NCBI GenBank assembly: GCA_947564305.1
Contig: CANOBT010000051.1
Span: 1-34,188 of the forward strand
Source: an uncultured Lachnospiraceae bacterium
GTDB taxonomy: Bacteria > Bacillota_A > Clostridia > Lachnospirales > Lachnospiraceae
Length of the DNA: 34,188 nucleotides
Direction: 5' to 3'
Numbering within the stretch: the first letter of the stretch is position 1; each line of letters starts with the position of its first letter. A program made the position numbers and the translations under genes. Below, piece by piece: positions 17,487-26,173 of this stretch. The notes beneath the pieces were generated by a model. The model was not told the origin of the DNA. It did no database searches and was given only the letters and a program-made list of their open reading frames with translations.

Positions 17487-17690
17487 ATTTTTACTGCCAT
17501 ATTTGCAAGTCTTGCAGCTGATGTGGTCTGCCCTAACATCCATCTGTGCCGCTTCCTTCCTAATTAAGACCAGTATATCATTATTCTTCTGAACTGAGAA
17601 GATAATGTTTTTGATTTTCTTTATTTTCAATAAATTTTTTTAAATTGGCAGGCTATCTCTAACGCAAAGCGCCCCATAGGATTGTGTCAA
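17487..17690. repeat. Diverged copy of the 18242-18540 block
   Basis: This stretch aligns with 18242-18540 in the same orientation. Matches include the antitoxin-gene fragment (minus strand reads A-R-L-A-N-M-A-V-K-I), the shared spacer around GAGAAGAT, and the 3' end of the S8 protease gene. About 85 bp, carrying the antitoxin start and ribosome site, is missing from this copy. Confidence 0.7.
17640..17678 (-). pseudogene. 3'-end fragment of a second S8 protease gene
   Basis: The minus strand reads Y-G-A-L-C-V-R-D-S-L-P-I-stop, nearly the same as the end of the S8 protease at 18493 (YGALCVKDSIPV). Nothing else of the protease is present upstream, so this is a remnant of a duplicated gene. 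Confidence 0.75.
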
Positions 17691-17708
17691 GATAGGACTA
17701 AATAATTT

Positions 17709-17756
17709 TTATTCTTTTTTAATATTCTCCAACGCAATTTCCAGTAATATGTTCAT
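17709..17756 (-). other. 15-codon ORF with good ribosome site, possible N-terminal remnant
   Basis: AGGAG at 17763-17767 precedes ATG (17756), giving M-N-I-L-L-E-I-A-L-E-N-I-K-K-E-stop. It lies between the terminator and the protease fragment. It may be the broken start of the lost second protease copy or a chance ORF. Confidence 0.25.
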
Positions 17757-17769
17757 TCCATTCTCCTGT

Positions 17770-17807
17770 ATAAAAAAGCTACCAGACCTTTCATTTTCTG
17801 GCAGCTT
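17770..17807 (-). terminator. Rho-independent terminator of the toxin-antitoxin remnant
   Basis: On the minus strand an 11-bp stem (17797-17807 with 17776-17786, one G-U pair) and 10-base loop run into a T-rich tract at 17770-17777. It closes the antitoxin/zeta-toxin transcript. Confidence 0.75.
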
Positions 17808-17835
17808 CTGTTCATTTCTTCTTAATCTTTTAATC

Positions 17836-18111
17836 TTAATTCAAATTCAGCTCTTCCATATTCGCAATGTTCGTCAGTGTCTGAATATCTTCAAGATACC
17901 ATTCACTACACTCATCTGCTCAATATGATCTTCACGTTGTTTCTCTGCTAATTGCGCGGCTTCCAAATCAGAACACTTCAGATTCTTCTTTAATTTCATC
18001 AGCGTTAATATAATCCATCGGAGGTTTTAGCAGCTCTGTGAACGTACTTTTTCCTAAACCATTAGGTCCGGCAAATACAACGACTTCAGGCTTTTTTTGC
18101 AATACGTTCAC
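17836..18111 (-). pseudogene. Zeta-toxin-like kinase pseudogene (frameshift and internal deletion)
   Basis: The minus strand starts with GTG at 18111 and reads 'MNVLQKKPEVVVFAG', then the Walker A loop G-P-N-G-L-G-K-S-T, then 'DYINADEIK'. This is the N-terminus of a zeta-toxin/UDP-N-acetylglucosamine kinase family protein. One base too many after 'ADEIK' shifts the frame; the true continuation 'KNLKCSDLEAAQLAEKQ' is readable in the next frame. After 'EDHIEQM' most of the kinase is gone, and a C-terminal piece 'EWYLEDIQTLTNIANMEEL' runs to a stop at 17836. Full-length relatives have roughly 190-270 residues, so more than half is deleted. It overlaps the end of the antitoxin-like gene by 26 bp, as expected for a coupled pair. 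It cannot make an active toxin. Confidence 0.8.
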
Positions 18112-18307
18112 TGTAACGCCCCTTTCTCATTCTTTTCCCAATCTCTACTCTCGTCCCATCATTACTTTCATGGTATATCGCTTGTGTTTGTCTATCATAA
18201 ACAACAATAGGAATGTCTAATGCCTTTTTCTTTTCCAATTCAATTTTTACCGCCGCATTTGCACGCCTTACAACTGCTTCATCAGAAATATATTCTTCAC
18301 GTTTCAT
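18086..18307 (-). CDS. Antitoxin-like small protein paired with a zeta-toxin gene
   Basis: This encodes a 73-residue basic protein ('MKREEYISDEAVVRRANAAV', then 'PIVVYDRQTQAIYHESNDG', then a basic end 'KGRYSERIAKKA'). Small proteins of this form often precede zeta-toxin-like kinases in clostridia and are presumed to be their antitoxins; this role is inferred from the neighbour, not from a known fold. GGAAGGAG lies 6 bases before the ATG. The reading frame is intact although the toxin frame is destroyed. A truncated copy of the central part of this gene occurs at 17487-17520. Confidence 0.7.
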   Translation of the reverse strand: MKREEYISDEAVVRRANAAVKIELEKKKALDIPIVVYDRQTQAIYHESNDGTRVEIGKRMRKGRYSERIAKKA

Positions 18308-18540
18308 ATCGTTCTCCTTCCTGCTGCTATGCTATACATACTAATAAAACATTCAACTGATATCGCTTACCCTGACATCCATCCGCGCCTCTTCCTTCGT
18401 ATTAAATCCAGTATACCATTATTCTTCAGTTCTGAGAAGATTATGCTATTCATTTTCTTAGATATTTTTCTTACCTCTTTGTAAAATAATCTTTAAACTG
18501 GAATACTATCCTTCACGCACAGCGCCCCATACCCCACCTG
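18242..18540. repeat. Intact copy of the duplicated antitoxin-spacer-protease block
   Basis: This covers the start of the antitoxin gene, the intergenic region and the last 48 bp of the S8 protease. It matches 17487-17690, with an 85-bp segment present only here. Both copies have the same orientation, which points to an old tandem duplication followed by decay of the downstream copy. Confidence 0.7.
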
Positions 18541-19920
18541 CGGATTCGGATACACATCGAACCCCGGCAATGGCTTTGCCCCGCGCCTCAGATACGCCTT
18601 CACCTTCTCCCCATATAAATACTGATCATTCCCCTTTACAATCCCAAATTCCATTAACAATGCCGCACCCCCAGTCACAAACGGCGTTGCAAACGAGGTT
18701 CCGGTCACAGTTGTATACCCGCCCCCTGTTGCCGGAGCCGTGATATTCACGCCAGGTGCCGCAATATCAGGTTTCGATGAAAGTGTACTTTCAAATCCAC
18801 TGACCGGCCCTCTTCCCGAAAAATCTGCATAGGCAAAATTCAAAGGGTCATAAGCGCCCACAGTGATTACTCTGGATGCCGTAGAAGGTATTGTCAGCGT
18901 GGTCCTGCTTACCGGAAATAAAAATGCAGTCCCTATGTTTAGAGCACTCTGACTCGGCAGCCACATCTGGTATTCCCCTGACACAATTCTCCGTGGAGTC
19001 AGGACAATCCGCCATACCCCGCTGTCAATGTAGGACTGACGCGGCAGGAAATCCAGATAGATTTCCTGGCGGACACTATAGGGGCTTGGTTCTCCATAGT
19101 AGAGTAAGATTTCCGTATTTCCCAACACAAACCTCTGTGCTCCAAGTATCTCCTGGATGGGACCAACCCGTACCCCAGACGGGCTGATCAGAGAAATATC
19201 CACTTCATCTACATATGATTTCCAAATCTGTACATTGACAGTCGGCTCATTTGTCTGTACTCCAAGCAAAATTTCTTCTTCCTGTCTCTCGCCAAGCATT
19301 CCGGCTGTATGTCCTGCGCTGGTTCCTTCATTTCCGCTGCCCACACAGATAACGCTCTTCCAGTAATTTGAAATATCATCCAGAAAACGTTCGATCAGTG
19401 ATGTACCATCATGAGACCCATAAGTATTCCCAAAACTCACATTCACCGCCACCGGCATCCGGTACTCCAATGCCTTCTTTATCACATAATCTACACCCTG
19501 CATTAATTCTGTTGTCCTGGGAAAGCCTTCTGCACGAGGGCTTCCCATCTTTACAACCACCAGTTCACTCTCCGGCGCAACACCTGCGTTTTGTCCTGCA
19601 ATTTCCGTTTGTGACCGCCGATGACCGCTTCCCGCAGCGATTCCGGCCACAGCGGTTCCATGTCCGGATGTATCCCGGCTTGGCACAATCTGATATCTGT
19701 CCTGTAGATTCTCCGCCTGCAGCGCCTCATTGATCTGCGCTCGCGTATACTCCGTTCCAATTGCATATCCTTCCGGCGGATTACCAGAAATTGTCTGGTC
19801 CCACAGCGCACGGATTCTGGTAGTCCCGTCCGGGTTGCGGAAATCTTCTAACGTGAAATCAATCCCCATCCTTGTCAAGTATATGCTGTCAACTTTTTTA
19901 TTTTTTCCCATCCATGACAC
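18493..19920 (-). pseudogene. CspC-like S8 (subtilisin) protease, 5' truncated and lacking the catalytic Asp
   Basis: The 475-residue frame matches clostridial S8 proteases related to the Csp germination proteases. 'RDTSGHGTAVAGIAAGSG' holds the catalytic His, 'SGNEGTSAGH' the oxyanion Asn region, and 'VTGTSFATPFVTGGAALLM' the catalytic Ser. The expected N-terminal region of about 100 residues and the Asp motif (I-D-S/T-G-I-D) are missing: where Asp should be, the frame reads 'LTRMGIDFTLEDF'. The only in-frame starts (GTG 19920, ATG 19911) have no well-placed ribosome site. A good one (AAAGGAG) instead drives a 12-codon frame ending at 19898. So the 5' end is broken. The product, if made, should be proteolytically inactive; CspA/CspC pseudoproteases show that inactive members can still signal, so a role is not excluded. 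Confidence 0.8.
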
Positions 19921-19947
19921 ACAATTTTATCGGCATTTCTCTCCTTT
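19898..19947 (-). other. Ribosome site and 12-codon frame in front of the broken protease
   Basis: AAAGGAG (19941-19947) precedes ATG (19936), giving M-P-I-K-L-C-V-M-D-G-K-K-stop. This frame is out of register with the protease frame. It is probably the leftover start of the original gene after a deletion. Confidence 0.5.
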
Positions 19948-20097
19948 CCTGCCACGTGCTGTTCACTTATTGCCACAAATCCGGCTTTTTAAGTGTCAAA
20001 GGAATGCATTTTTCTCCGCAATATTCTCTTTTTGTTCTCTGAATAATCGTCCGTTTACATATTTCTAGTATGATAAGTGCCAATAAATACGTATTTA

Positions 20098-20131
20098 GGA
20101 AAAACAGATACCCCATTATCTGAGGTATCTG
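20098..20131 (-). terminator. Rho-independent terminator of the Rpn-like gene
   Basis: On the minus strand CAGATACC (20131-20124) and GGTATCTG (20112-20105) form an 8-bp stem followed by TTTTT. It lies 20 bp after the stop codon at 20152. Confidence 0.8.
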
Positions 20132-20151
20132 CTTTACTTATCTTCCAACAA

Positions 20152-20961
20152 TCATATTTTCAAATTCTCTATACACTCTTTCGTAAGACCCGTATATTTT
20201 ACAATTTTTTCTATGGGCTCACCATCCGCTTTCATACTCCGTGCAAATCCTAGTTTCTCTTCATATCTTGCATTATATAACGCCTGTGCCTCATCATGTC
20301 TGGCTTTCGCACGAAGTCTTTCCTTCTCACGGAACTCTGACGAAGCAGTAATCGTATAATAAGCATTTATCGCTTGACTCATAACCGGCACCTCCATTTC
20401 TTTAATCTTCTCTAATTCCTCTTCCGTTTCTGCATTGAACAATAGCAGCCATAATAACAACATGTTATCTTCACTTATATCTACTGGCAGTTTAGGAAGC
20501 TCAAAGAAATGAAATCCCATTTTATCCGACAGCAGTGTATGACGAGTTGTTTCTAATGGTTGGAAAAAAGAATGATATTCTTCACATTCAAACAATCTAA
20601 AATCTATAATGCTGATAACGATTGTACGTGGCAACGTAGAGTAACCTTGCCCGGTAAGCAACGCTGATGAAAACTCCCTTGCCCAATAATACATGACCCT
20701 CTCCGGGTAATCTCCTTCATTGCAGACCTGGACTTCCAGATCGACACGTTGCCCATTCACGGTCATGTTGATATCTAACCTGCAAAATTTGTCCCCTAGG
20801 TTCTCAGGAGGCATCTCCGGATTCCGTATCACAAACTGTCCGATGCTTTCCAATGATATTCCAAGCAGGTCTGCCACCAATTTCTTTAATAGTTCTGGAT
20901 ACTGCACAAACAACATCTTAAACAATGTATCCGTCTTAAATGTATATTCAAGCTTCCGCAC
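20152..20961 (-). CDS. Rpn-family recombination-promoting nuclease / PD-(D/E)XK transposase-like protein
   Basis: This encodes a 269-residue protein of the Rpn/PDDEXK-transposase family, DNA endonucleases that stimulate RecA-independent recombination in E. coli. The start 'MRKLEYTFKTDTLFKMLF' (GTG, 20961) is chosen because GGGGA at 20971-20975 lies 9 bases upstream; the longer frame to 21018 has no ribosome site. The nuclease core is 'CRLDINMTVNGQRVDLEVQV' (about residues 80-100), carrying the Asp and the E-x-Q form of the motif, followed by 'YPERVMYYWAREF'. The C-terminal part ('EFREKERLRAKARHDEAQAL', 'IEKIVKYTGLTKECIENL') is the usual helical tail. It appears intact and lies just outside the recombinase array. 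Confidence 0.9.
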   Translation of the reverse strand: MRKLEYTFKTDTLFKMLFVQYPELLKKLVADLLGISLESIGQFVIRNPEMPPENLGDKFCRLDINMTVNGQRVDLEVQVCNEGDYPERVMYYWAREFSSALLTGQGYSTLPRTIVISIIDFRLFECEEYHSFFQPLETTRHTLLSDKMGFHFFELPKLPVDISEDNMLLLWLLLFNAETEEELEKIKEMEVPVMSQAINAYYTITASSEFREKERLRAKARHDEAQALYNARYEEKLGFARSMKADGEPIEKIVKYTGLTKECIENLKI

Positions 20962-21136
20962 GGCATCATCTCCCCTAAATCTTATATTTTCTTTTACATT
21001 CAGTATATCATACCCCATGGTTTATTTCTATAAAGATTTTGACGTCCAGGACACTCTTCATCCAAAGGTTAGCTGCAATTATTTGTATATGCCTATATTT
21101 GCACAGATAACTTTTTTAGTATCAAACGACTATATT

Positions 21137-22651
21137 TTAGTCAAATTTCCACTCAATCTCAACATGTCGTTCGTCATACACCACAACCTTTTCGATCAAT
21201 TTTTCAACTACTTCTCTGGTAAGCTCCGCCCCCATCCCTTCCGTAAACCACTCCTTCTGTTTTGGCAGTTCTTCCTCTAATCTGCTGATCTCACCTTCAA
21301 CCTCATCAATCCTCTTTTCCACCTGTTCTATAGCCGCATTATCTGTCTGAAATTTGTATTTCTTATCAAAAACAGATTTCTCATAATCTTCCATCCGCTT
21401 TCTTTGCAGAGCAGTCTTTCGCATAAGCAATCGTTCTTTATCTTTTGTCAATTCCCCTATATTTTCACGGACTGCGCTGATTCTGTTTCTCTTTATTTGT
21501 TCCAACTTCTTTTGTCTGCAAAGCTCTTCATCTATCTTGTATAAAATAATCTGCTCCAGAAACATAAGGTTGACATTGCCCACGCATTTTTCCGCATCCG
21601 CATACTCATATCTCTTCTTACAACTGAAATATGGATTCAAACTCTTCCTCAACGACATTGCTCTCCTGCAGCCGCCGCAGATCACTTTTCCCTGCAGGGG
21701 ATGCTTTCCTTCACTTTCGTAATTTTTGCAGCCCACCTGCTTCCGGCTCTCTTGTACTTTATCAAAAATGTCACTGGAAATAATTGCGGCATGATGCTTT
21801 TTGTAGATTTTCCATTCACTTCTTGGTTTTAAATGGTTTTTCCCTCCGACTACATCCTTATAAAACTTGTCATAAACCATATCGCCTACATAGACACGAT
21901 TTCTAAGGATAGAGCAGATCACCGTATTATCCCATTTAAAACTATCTCCTACTGGTGTCCGGTTAATCTGCTTTTTTTTGATTTTATACTCTATTGGTGT
22001 TGGCACCTTTTCCCGATTGAACAGCTTTGCAATTTCTACCGTGGTTTTCCCTTCCAGTGTCAGGTCAAATATTCTTCTGACAATTTCTGCTTCATCTTCG
22101 GAAATGACAAGTTTGTGCCTGTCGTTTTGGTCTTTCATATAACCAAACGGCGCATTGCAACTGATATAATGTCCCTGCCCCTTCCTGACATGTAACGAAG
22201 ATTTTACTTTTACTGACAAATCTTTTGAGTACAGGTCATACATTAGTCCTTTAAACGAAGTATCCAGAGCCGTTGTACTACCTGAATGCTCCACACTGTC
22301 ATAACTGTCATTGACTGAAATGAATCTTACCCCAAGAAATGGAAATATCTGATCGAGACAGGAACCAAGTTCGATATAGTCTCTTGAAAATCTCGAAAAG
22401 TCCTTAACGATCACACAGTTAATCTTACCATCCCGTATCTGATTCATCATATCCGTAATTCCAGGCCGTGAAAAATTTGTTCCGGAAAATCCATCATCTA
22501 CAAACTCTTTCAATTTATAATGCGCAAAATGCTTCTTTACATATTCTTTTAGCAAGGCTCTTTGGTTTATGATACTATTGCTTTCATCCGATATTTCTTC
22601 ATCCTCCTTCGATAAACGCAGATAAATCGCTATCCAATACAGGTCACTCAT
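21137..22651 (-). CDS. Large serine recombinase 1 of 3
   Basis: This is a 504-residue site-specific recombinase. The resolvase domain opens 'MSDLYWIAIYLRLSKEDEE' with the nucleophilic Ser in Y-L-R-L-S near residue 14, and continues with 'DDGFSGTNFSRPG' and 'VIVKDFSRFSRDYIELG'. The Recombinase domain is around 165-290. A partial zinc ribbon ('VICGGCRRAM' and 'YFSC') is at about 325-365, and a long coiled coil ('ERLLMRKTALQRKRMEDYEKS') follows. The ATG at 22651 overlaps the previous gene's stop by 8 bp (ATGAGTGA) and has GGGAGAA upstream; the longer frame is not needed. It is the last gene of the triad and so lies closest to the likely left end of the element. Confidence 0.93.
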   Translation of the reverse strand: MSDLYWIAIYLRLSKEDEEISDESNSIINQRALLKEYVKKHFAHYKLKEFVDDGFSGTNFSRPGITDMMNQIRDGKINCVIVKDFSRFSRDYIELGSCLDQIFPFLGVRFISVNDSYDSVEHSGSTTALDTSFKGLMYDLYSKDLSVKVKSSLHVRKGQGHYISCNAPFGYMKDQNDRHKLVISEDEAEIVRRIFDLTLEGKTTVEIAKLFNREKVPTPIEYKIKKKQINRTPVGDSFKWDNTVICSILRNRVYVGDMVYDKFYKDVVGGKNHLKPRSEWKIYKKHHAAIISSDIFDKVQESRKQVGCKNYESEGKHPLQGKVICGGCRRAMSLRKSLNPYFSCKKRYEYADAEKCVGNVNLMFLEQIILYKIDEELCRQKKLEQIKRNRISAVRENIGELTKDKERLLMRKTALQRKRMEDYEKSVFDKKYKFQTDNAAIEQVEKRIDEVEGEISRLEEELPKQKEWFTEGMGAELTREVVEKLIEKVVVYDERHVEIEWKFD

Positions 22652-24338
22652 GAGCTTTTCTCCCAAGAAGCAGATCATTCTCTCTATAATTCCAAATAAT
22701 TTCTACCTGATGTTCGGGAAATACATTGATTCTACTGATAAGGCATTCTACTAATTCCCTGTCAAATTCAAAGTCTCCCTTGCATCTCATGAGTCCACGG
22801 ATAAAGCGATTCATTTTATCCGCTTCCTGATCGATCATTTTCTCCTGCTCCGCAAATATTTCTTCCTGCTTTTTCAGCAATTCTAATTTTTCTCCTGCTT
22901 TTTTCTTTTCTTCAAGAAATGCCTCTCTTGAAAGTCCGCCTTCACGATACCGGAGATAAAGCTTACTTCCTGCCAGAGCCAGTTCTTCATGCTGCCGCAT
23001 AGATTCTTTTTTCTTTTTCGTTATCATATCTTTTCTTTTTTCAGCCTCATCCTTGTTCTTTTTACAATAATCTTTTGAACGTACATTAGAAAGGGAAAAC
23101 TCCTTTTCTAATGCAGCTTTCAGAATTTTCTCCAACGTCCTGACTGATATTCCCTGACATTTGCAGGTGCGCTCATCAATCTTGTCCCTATTAGGACAGG
23201 TGAAATAGTAATAATTACGTACACGGTCTCCGCCAGTAAGCGTTTTTACCTGTGAATATCGAAGCAAACGACGGCCACATCCGCCGCAATACACTTTATC
23301 TTTCAATATATTTTGGCTTTGAGGGATTTTTTTAGAAAATCCCTCGTGATTCGAATACTTACTCTGCCTCTCAAAACGTTCCAATACTTTATAAAACAGA
23401 TCTTCAGAAATAATCGGCTCATGGTTATGTTCCACGATTGTGATGTCCTCATTTTTGACCTCATGACGTTTATGTCCCTGATACTGTTTTCCGCAGATTC
23501 TAGCCTGCATAAGCGTACCAATATAGACAGGATTGGTCAGTATTCCTTTCAGCGTACCATCTGACCACTGCTGCAGTTTTTCTCCCTCCGGACAATAAAC
23601 TTCTCCTGTTGCCTGATATCCCCGTGGACGCCGCACTCTTTCCTGATATAATTCCTCTATGATCTCCTTTCGATAGTCCCCTCTGGCGTACCTCTCAAAA
23701 ATCCTTACGACAATTCCCTTTGTAGCAGAATCCGGAATCAGCACTTTTCTATTGCCAACCGTCTCCACACAGTAGCCATACGGCGGTCTGCCTCCAGTAT
23801 AACTCCCCATTTCCTGTTTCAGCTTCTTCGCAGTCTTAACCCGCTGCCCAATATCTTTTGCATAAAGTTCATTTACAATATTTTTCAAATGCATGGATAA
23901 CCGGATATTATCTCCTTCTATATGTTCACTGTCATAGCCATCCGTGATTGCAATGAAACGCACGTTCATGAATGGAAAAATCTTCTCTATATAATTTCCT
24001 GTCTCTATGAAATTCCGACCAAATCTCGAAAGATCCTTTACTACAACACAATTTATTTTCTTCCCACGTATATCCGCCATCATGCGTTCAAAACCATCTC
24101 GTTTAAAATTCCTTCCCGATTTTCCTAAATCCGTATAGCATTCGATCAACTCTATGTCATCCGTCCGGCTGATAAATGCCTTTGCAATCTCAATCTGGGT
24201 ATCTATGGATTCATTTTTCCGTTCATTGCTGTCAACCGACAACCGTGCATAAACGCCTGCTTTCCATACAAGTTCCGCTATTTCTATCGTTTGTTCCAGG
24301 AAATTGCTTCTGTCCGCTTTCTTCCATATTTCTGTCAT
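22644..24338 (-). CDS. Large serine recombinase 2 of 3
   Basis: This is a 564-residue recombinase. A 28-residue N-terminal extension precedes 'WKAGVYARLSVDSNERKN', with the nucleophilic Ser in Y-A-R-L-S near residue 34. 'YTDLGKSGRNFKRDGFERM' and 'VVVKDLSRFGRNFIETGNY' complete the catalytic domain. The zinc ribbon is clear ('DKVYCGGCGRRLLR', then 'YYFTCPN', 'RTCKC') near 375-415, followed by a coiled coil rich in Lys and Glu. Its ATG follows directly after the stop codon of recombinase 3 (TAA then ATG), with AAAGGGGGA as ribosome site. The three are translationally linked. It is diverged from its neighbours, not a recent copy. Confidence 0.93.
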   Translation of the reverse strand: MTEIWKKADRSNFLEQTIEIAELVWKAGVYARLSVDSNERKNESIDTQIEIAKAFISRTDDIELIECYTDLGKSGRNFKRDGFERMMADIRGKKINCVVVKDLSRFGRNFIETGNYIEKIFPFMNVRFIAITDGYDSEHIEGDNIRLSMHLKNIVNELYAKDIGQRVKTAKKLKQEMGSYTGGRPPYGYCVETVGNRKVLIPDSATKGIVVRIFERYARGDYRKEIIEELYQERVRRPRGYQATGEVYCPEGEKLQQWSDGTLKGILTNPVYIGTLMQARICGKQYQGHKRHEVKNEDITIVEHNHEPIISEDLFYKVLERFERQSKYSNHEGFSKKIPQSQNILKDKVYCGGCGRRLLRYSQVKTLTGGDRVRNYYYFTCPNRDKIDERTCKCQGISVRTLEKILKAALEKEFSLSNVRSKDYCKKNKDEAEKRKDMITKKKKESMRQHEELALAGSKLYLRYREGGLSREAFLEEKKKAGEKLELLKKQEEIFAEQEKMIDQEADKMNRFIRGLMRCKGDFEFDRELVECLISRINVFPEHQVEIIWNYRENDLLLGRKAHE

Positions 24339-26009
24339 TTATTCTATATCCCCCTTTCTGAAACCGCTCTCGTCCTGCTTTTTTGCTTTTATGTATTCCT
24401 GCAACATCAGCATTTTGCTGAATTCTTCTTTTCCCCGGAACTCCACATATATCCTCTTGTCCTCGTATACTTCTATCCGGCTTATAAAGCACAAAAGAGT
24501 ATCCCGGCTCAGCTCTGTCAGCTTCATTACTTCCTTGAGTCTTTCCAGCTTTACCCCGGAAGCGACTCCATTTCGGAATAACTTTTTAATCATTTCCTCC
24601 TGTTTTACAAGTGCTTCTTTGACTTCCTCGTATTGCTTCTCGTAAATTGCCCGGAAATTTTTAAAATCCGACTCTGTGATCAGTCCCGTCTTTAAATCTT
24701 CATACAACGCCGCTCGAAGTTCCAGGTATTTATCCTGCTCCTTGCGCAGCCTCTCTATCTCTTTATCAAACCTTGCCACTTCTTCAAAGTCAACTTCCAT
24801 TTTCTGAATATGTTCTAATTGACTACATACATCCAGAAATATGGATACGTGTGCCTGCAGTGTCTGAAAGACTACCGCTTTCAGTTCTTCTTCCGAGATG
24901 CTATGCCTGGTACATCCCTGCCCATTGTTTCTGGTAGAACAGATAAAATAAACTTTTGTCGTCTCCTTATAACGGTTCAAACGCCGGTTCATTGGTTCTT
25001 TACAATCTCCGCAAAACAGCAGACCGGAAAAAAGATGAGAACATTTTTCACCAGACCTTGCCCTTGTATGAATGTTTAACAGTTCCTGCACCAGTTCAAA
25101 ATCTTCACGGGAAACGATAGCTTCATGCGTCCCTTCTACCCGAACCCATTCTTTTTCCGGCTTCGTCACTGTCTTTTTTACTTTATAATTAACCTGTTCG
25201 TGCTTTCCCTGTACCATTACCCCGATATACATTTCATTGGTCAGTATTCTTTTCACTGCCACCGGCGACCATTTGGCAACTACTTTCGTCTGAAAACTGG
25301 TAGTATATTTGTCACCGCACGCCTTTTTATATTCCATTGGAGAGAGAATTCCTAACTCATCCAGTCTCTGTGCAATCGCAAGGTTACTCATGCCTTCCAG
25401 TTTCCACGCAAATATTTTCCGGACAATATCCGCCGCATAATCATCCGGGCACAGTTTATTTCGATCCTCTGTAGATTTTCGGTAGCCGTACACAGCAAAA
25501 GCACCTATATATTTTCCCTGTTCCCGTTTCATTTTTTTTTGGCTCTTTACCTTCTGTGAAATGTCACGGCAATAAGAATCGTTGATAAAATTTTTCACCG
25601 GAAGTACAAGCGATTTTGTATTATCATCTGCTGTCTGGCTGTCAAAATTATCTGTCAATGCAATAAAGCGCACATGAAAAGCCGGGAAGGTCTTTTGAAT
25701 TAACCGCCCGGCTTCAATATAATCTCGTCCCAATCTAGACAAGTCTTTCACTATCACACAATTCACATTTCCCGCCTCAATGTCAGCCATCATCCGTTTA
25801 AACTCCGGTCTGTCAAAATTGGCTCCGGAATAACCGTCATCCACATAGATATCGAACAGTTCCATATCGTCATGCTCTCTTACATAGGAACGAACCAATT
25901 CTCTTTGCGAGCTTATGCTGTTGCTCTCTGATTTTATGCTGCCGTCAATATCCTCATCATCCCTTGACAGGCGAAGATAACTGGCAACAAAATAAGTATG
26001 TTCTTTCAT
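24339..26009 (-). CDS. Large serine recombinase 3 of 3
   Basis: This is a 556-residue recombinase. The catalytic domain opens 'VASYLRLSRDDEDIDG' with Ser in Y-L-R-L-S near residue 14, then 'YVDDGYSGANFDRPEFKRMM' and 'IVKDLSRLGRDYIEAG'. The Recombinase domain is around 170-300 and the zinc ribbon at about 335-380 ('LLFCGDCKEPMNR', 'YFICSTR', 'GCTRH'). A coiled coil lies around 415-490. The start has AGGAG 9 bases upstream. It is the first gene of the triad. Triplets of serine recombinases are known integration modules of some Firmicute conjugative and mobilisable elements; which of the three performs strand exchange alone, if any, cannot be told here. Confidence 0.93.
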   Translation of the reverse strand: MKEHTYFVASYLRLSRDDEDIDGSIKSESNSISSQRELVRSYVREHDDMELFDIYVDDGYSGANFDRPEFKRMMADIEAGNVNCVIVKDLSRLGRDYIEAGRLIQKTFPAFHVRFIALTDNFDSQTADDNTKSLVLPVKNFINDSYCRDISQKVKSQKKMKREQGKYIGAFAVYGYRKSTEDRNKLCPDDYAADIVRKIFAWKLEGMSNLAIAQRLDELGILSPMEYKKACGDKYTTSFQTKVVAKWSPVAVKRILTNEMYIGVMVQGKHEQVNYKVKKTVTKPEKEWVRVEGTHEAIVSREDFELVQELLNIHTRARSGEKCSHLFSGLLFCGDCKEPMNRRLNRYKETTKVYFICSTRNNGQGCTRHSISEEELKAVVFQTLQAHVSIFLDVCSQLEHIQKMEVDFEEVARFDKEIERLRKEQDKYLELRAALYEDLKTGLITESDFKNFRAIYEKQYEEVKEALVKQEEMIKKLFRNGVASGVKLERLKEVMKLTELSRDTLLCFISRIEVYEDKRIYVEFRGKEEFSKMLMLQEYIKAKKQDESGFRKGDIE

Positions 26010-26173
26010 TCTACCTGGCTCCTAACTTCATTATCTTATTCGCATATTACTATCATGCTTTCAGTTAGCAAAACCTGTCCTACGAGGTTTGTATCTGTTT
26101 AATAAAGTCAGGATTCCGCTGTTTAATCCTGATAATAGATTACCACAACTCTCGGCACCTGTAAAGGTTTTGG

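Noticed and set aside
17469..17630. N-terminal extension of the GNAT gene to 17630
   Set aside because: The extension crosses the duplicated antitoxin remnant. The ATG at 17468 has AGGAG and gives a normal GNAT length.
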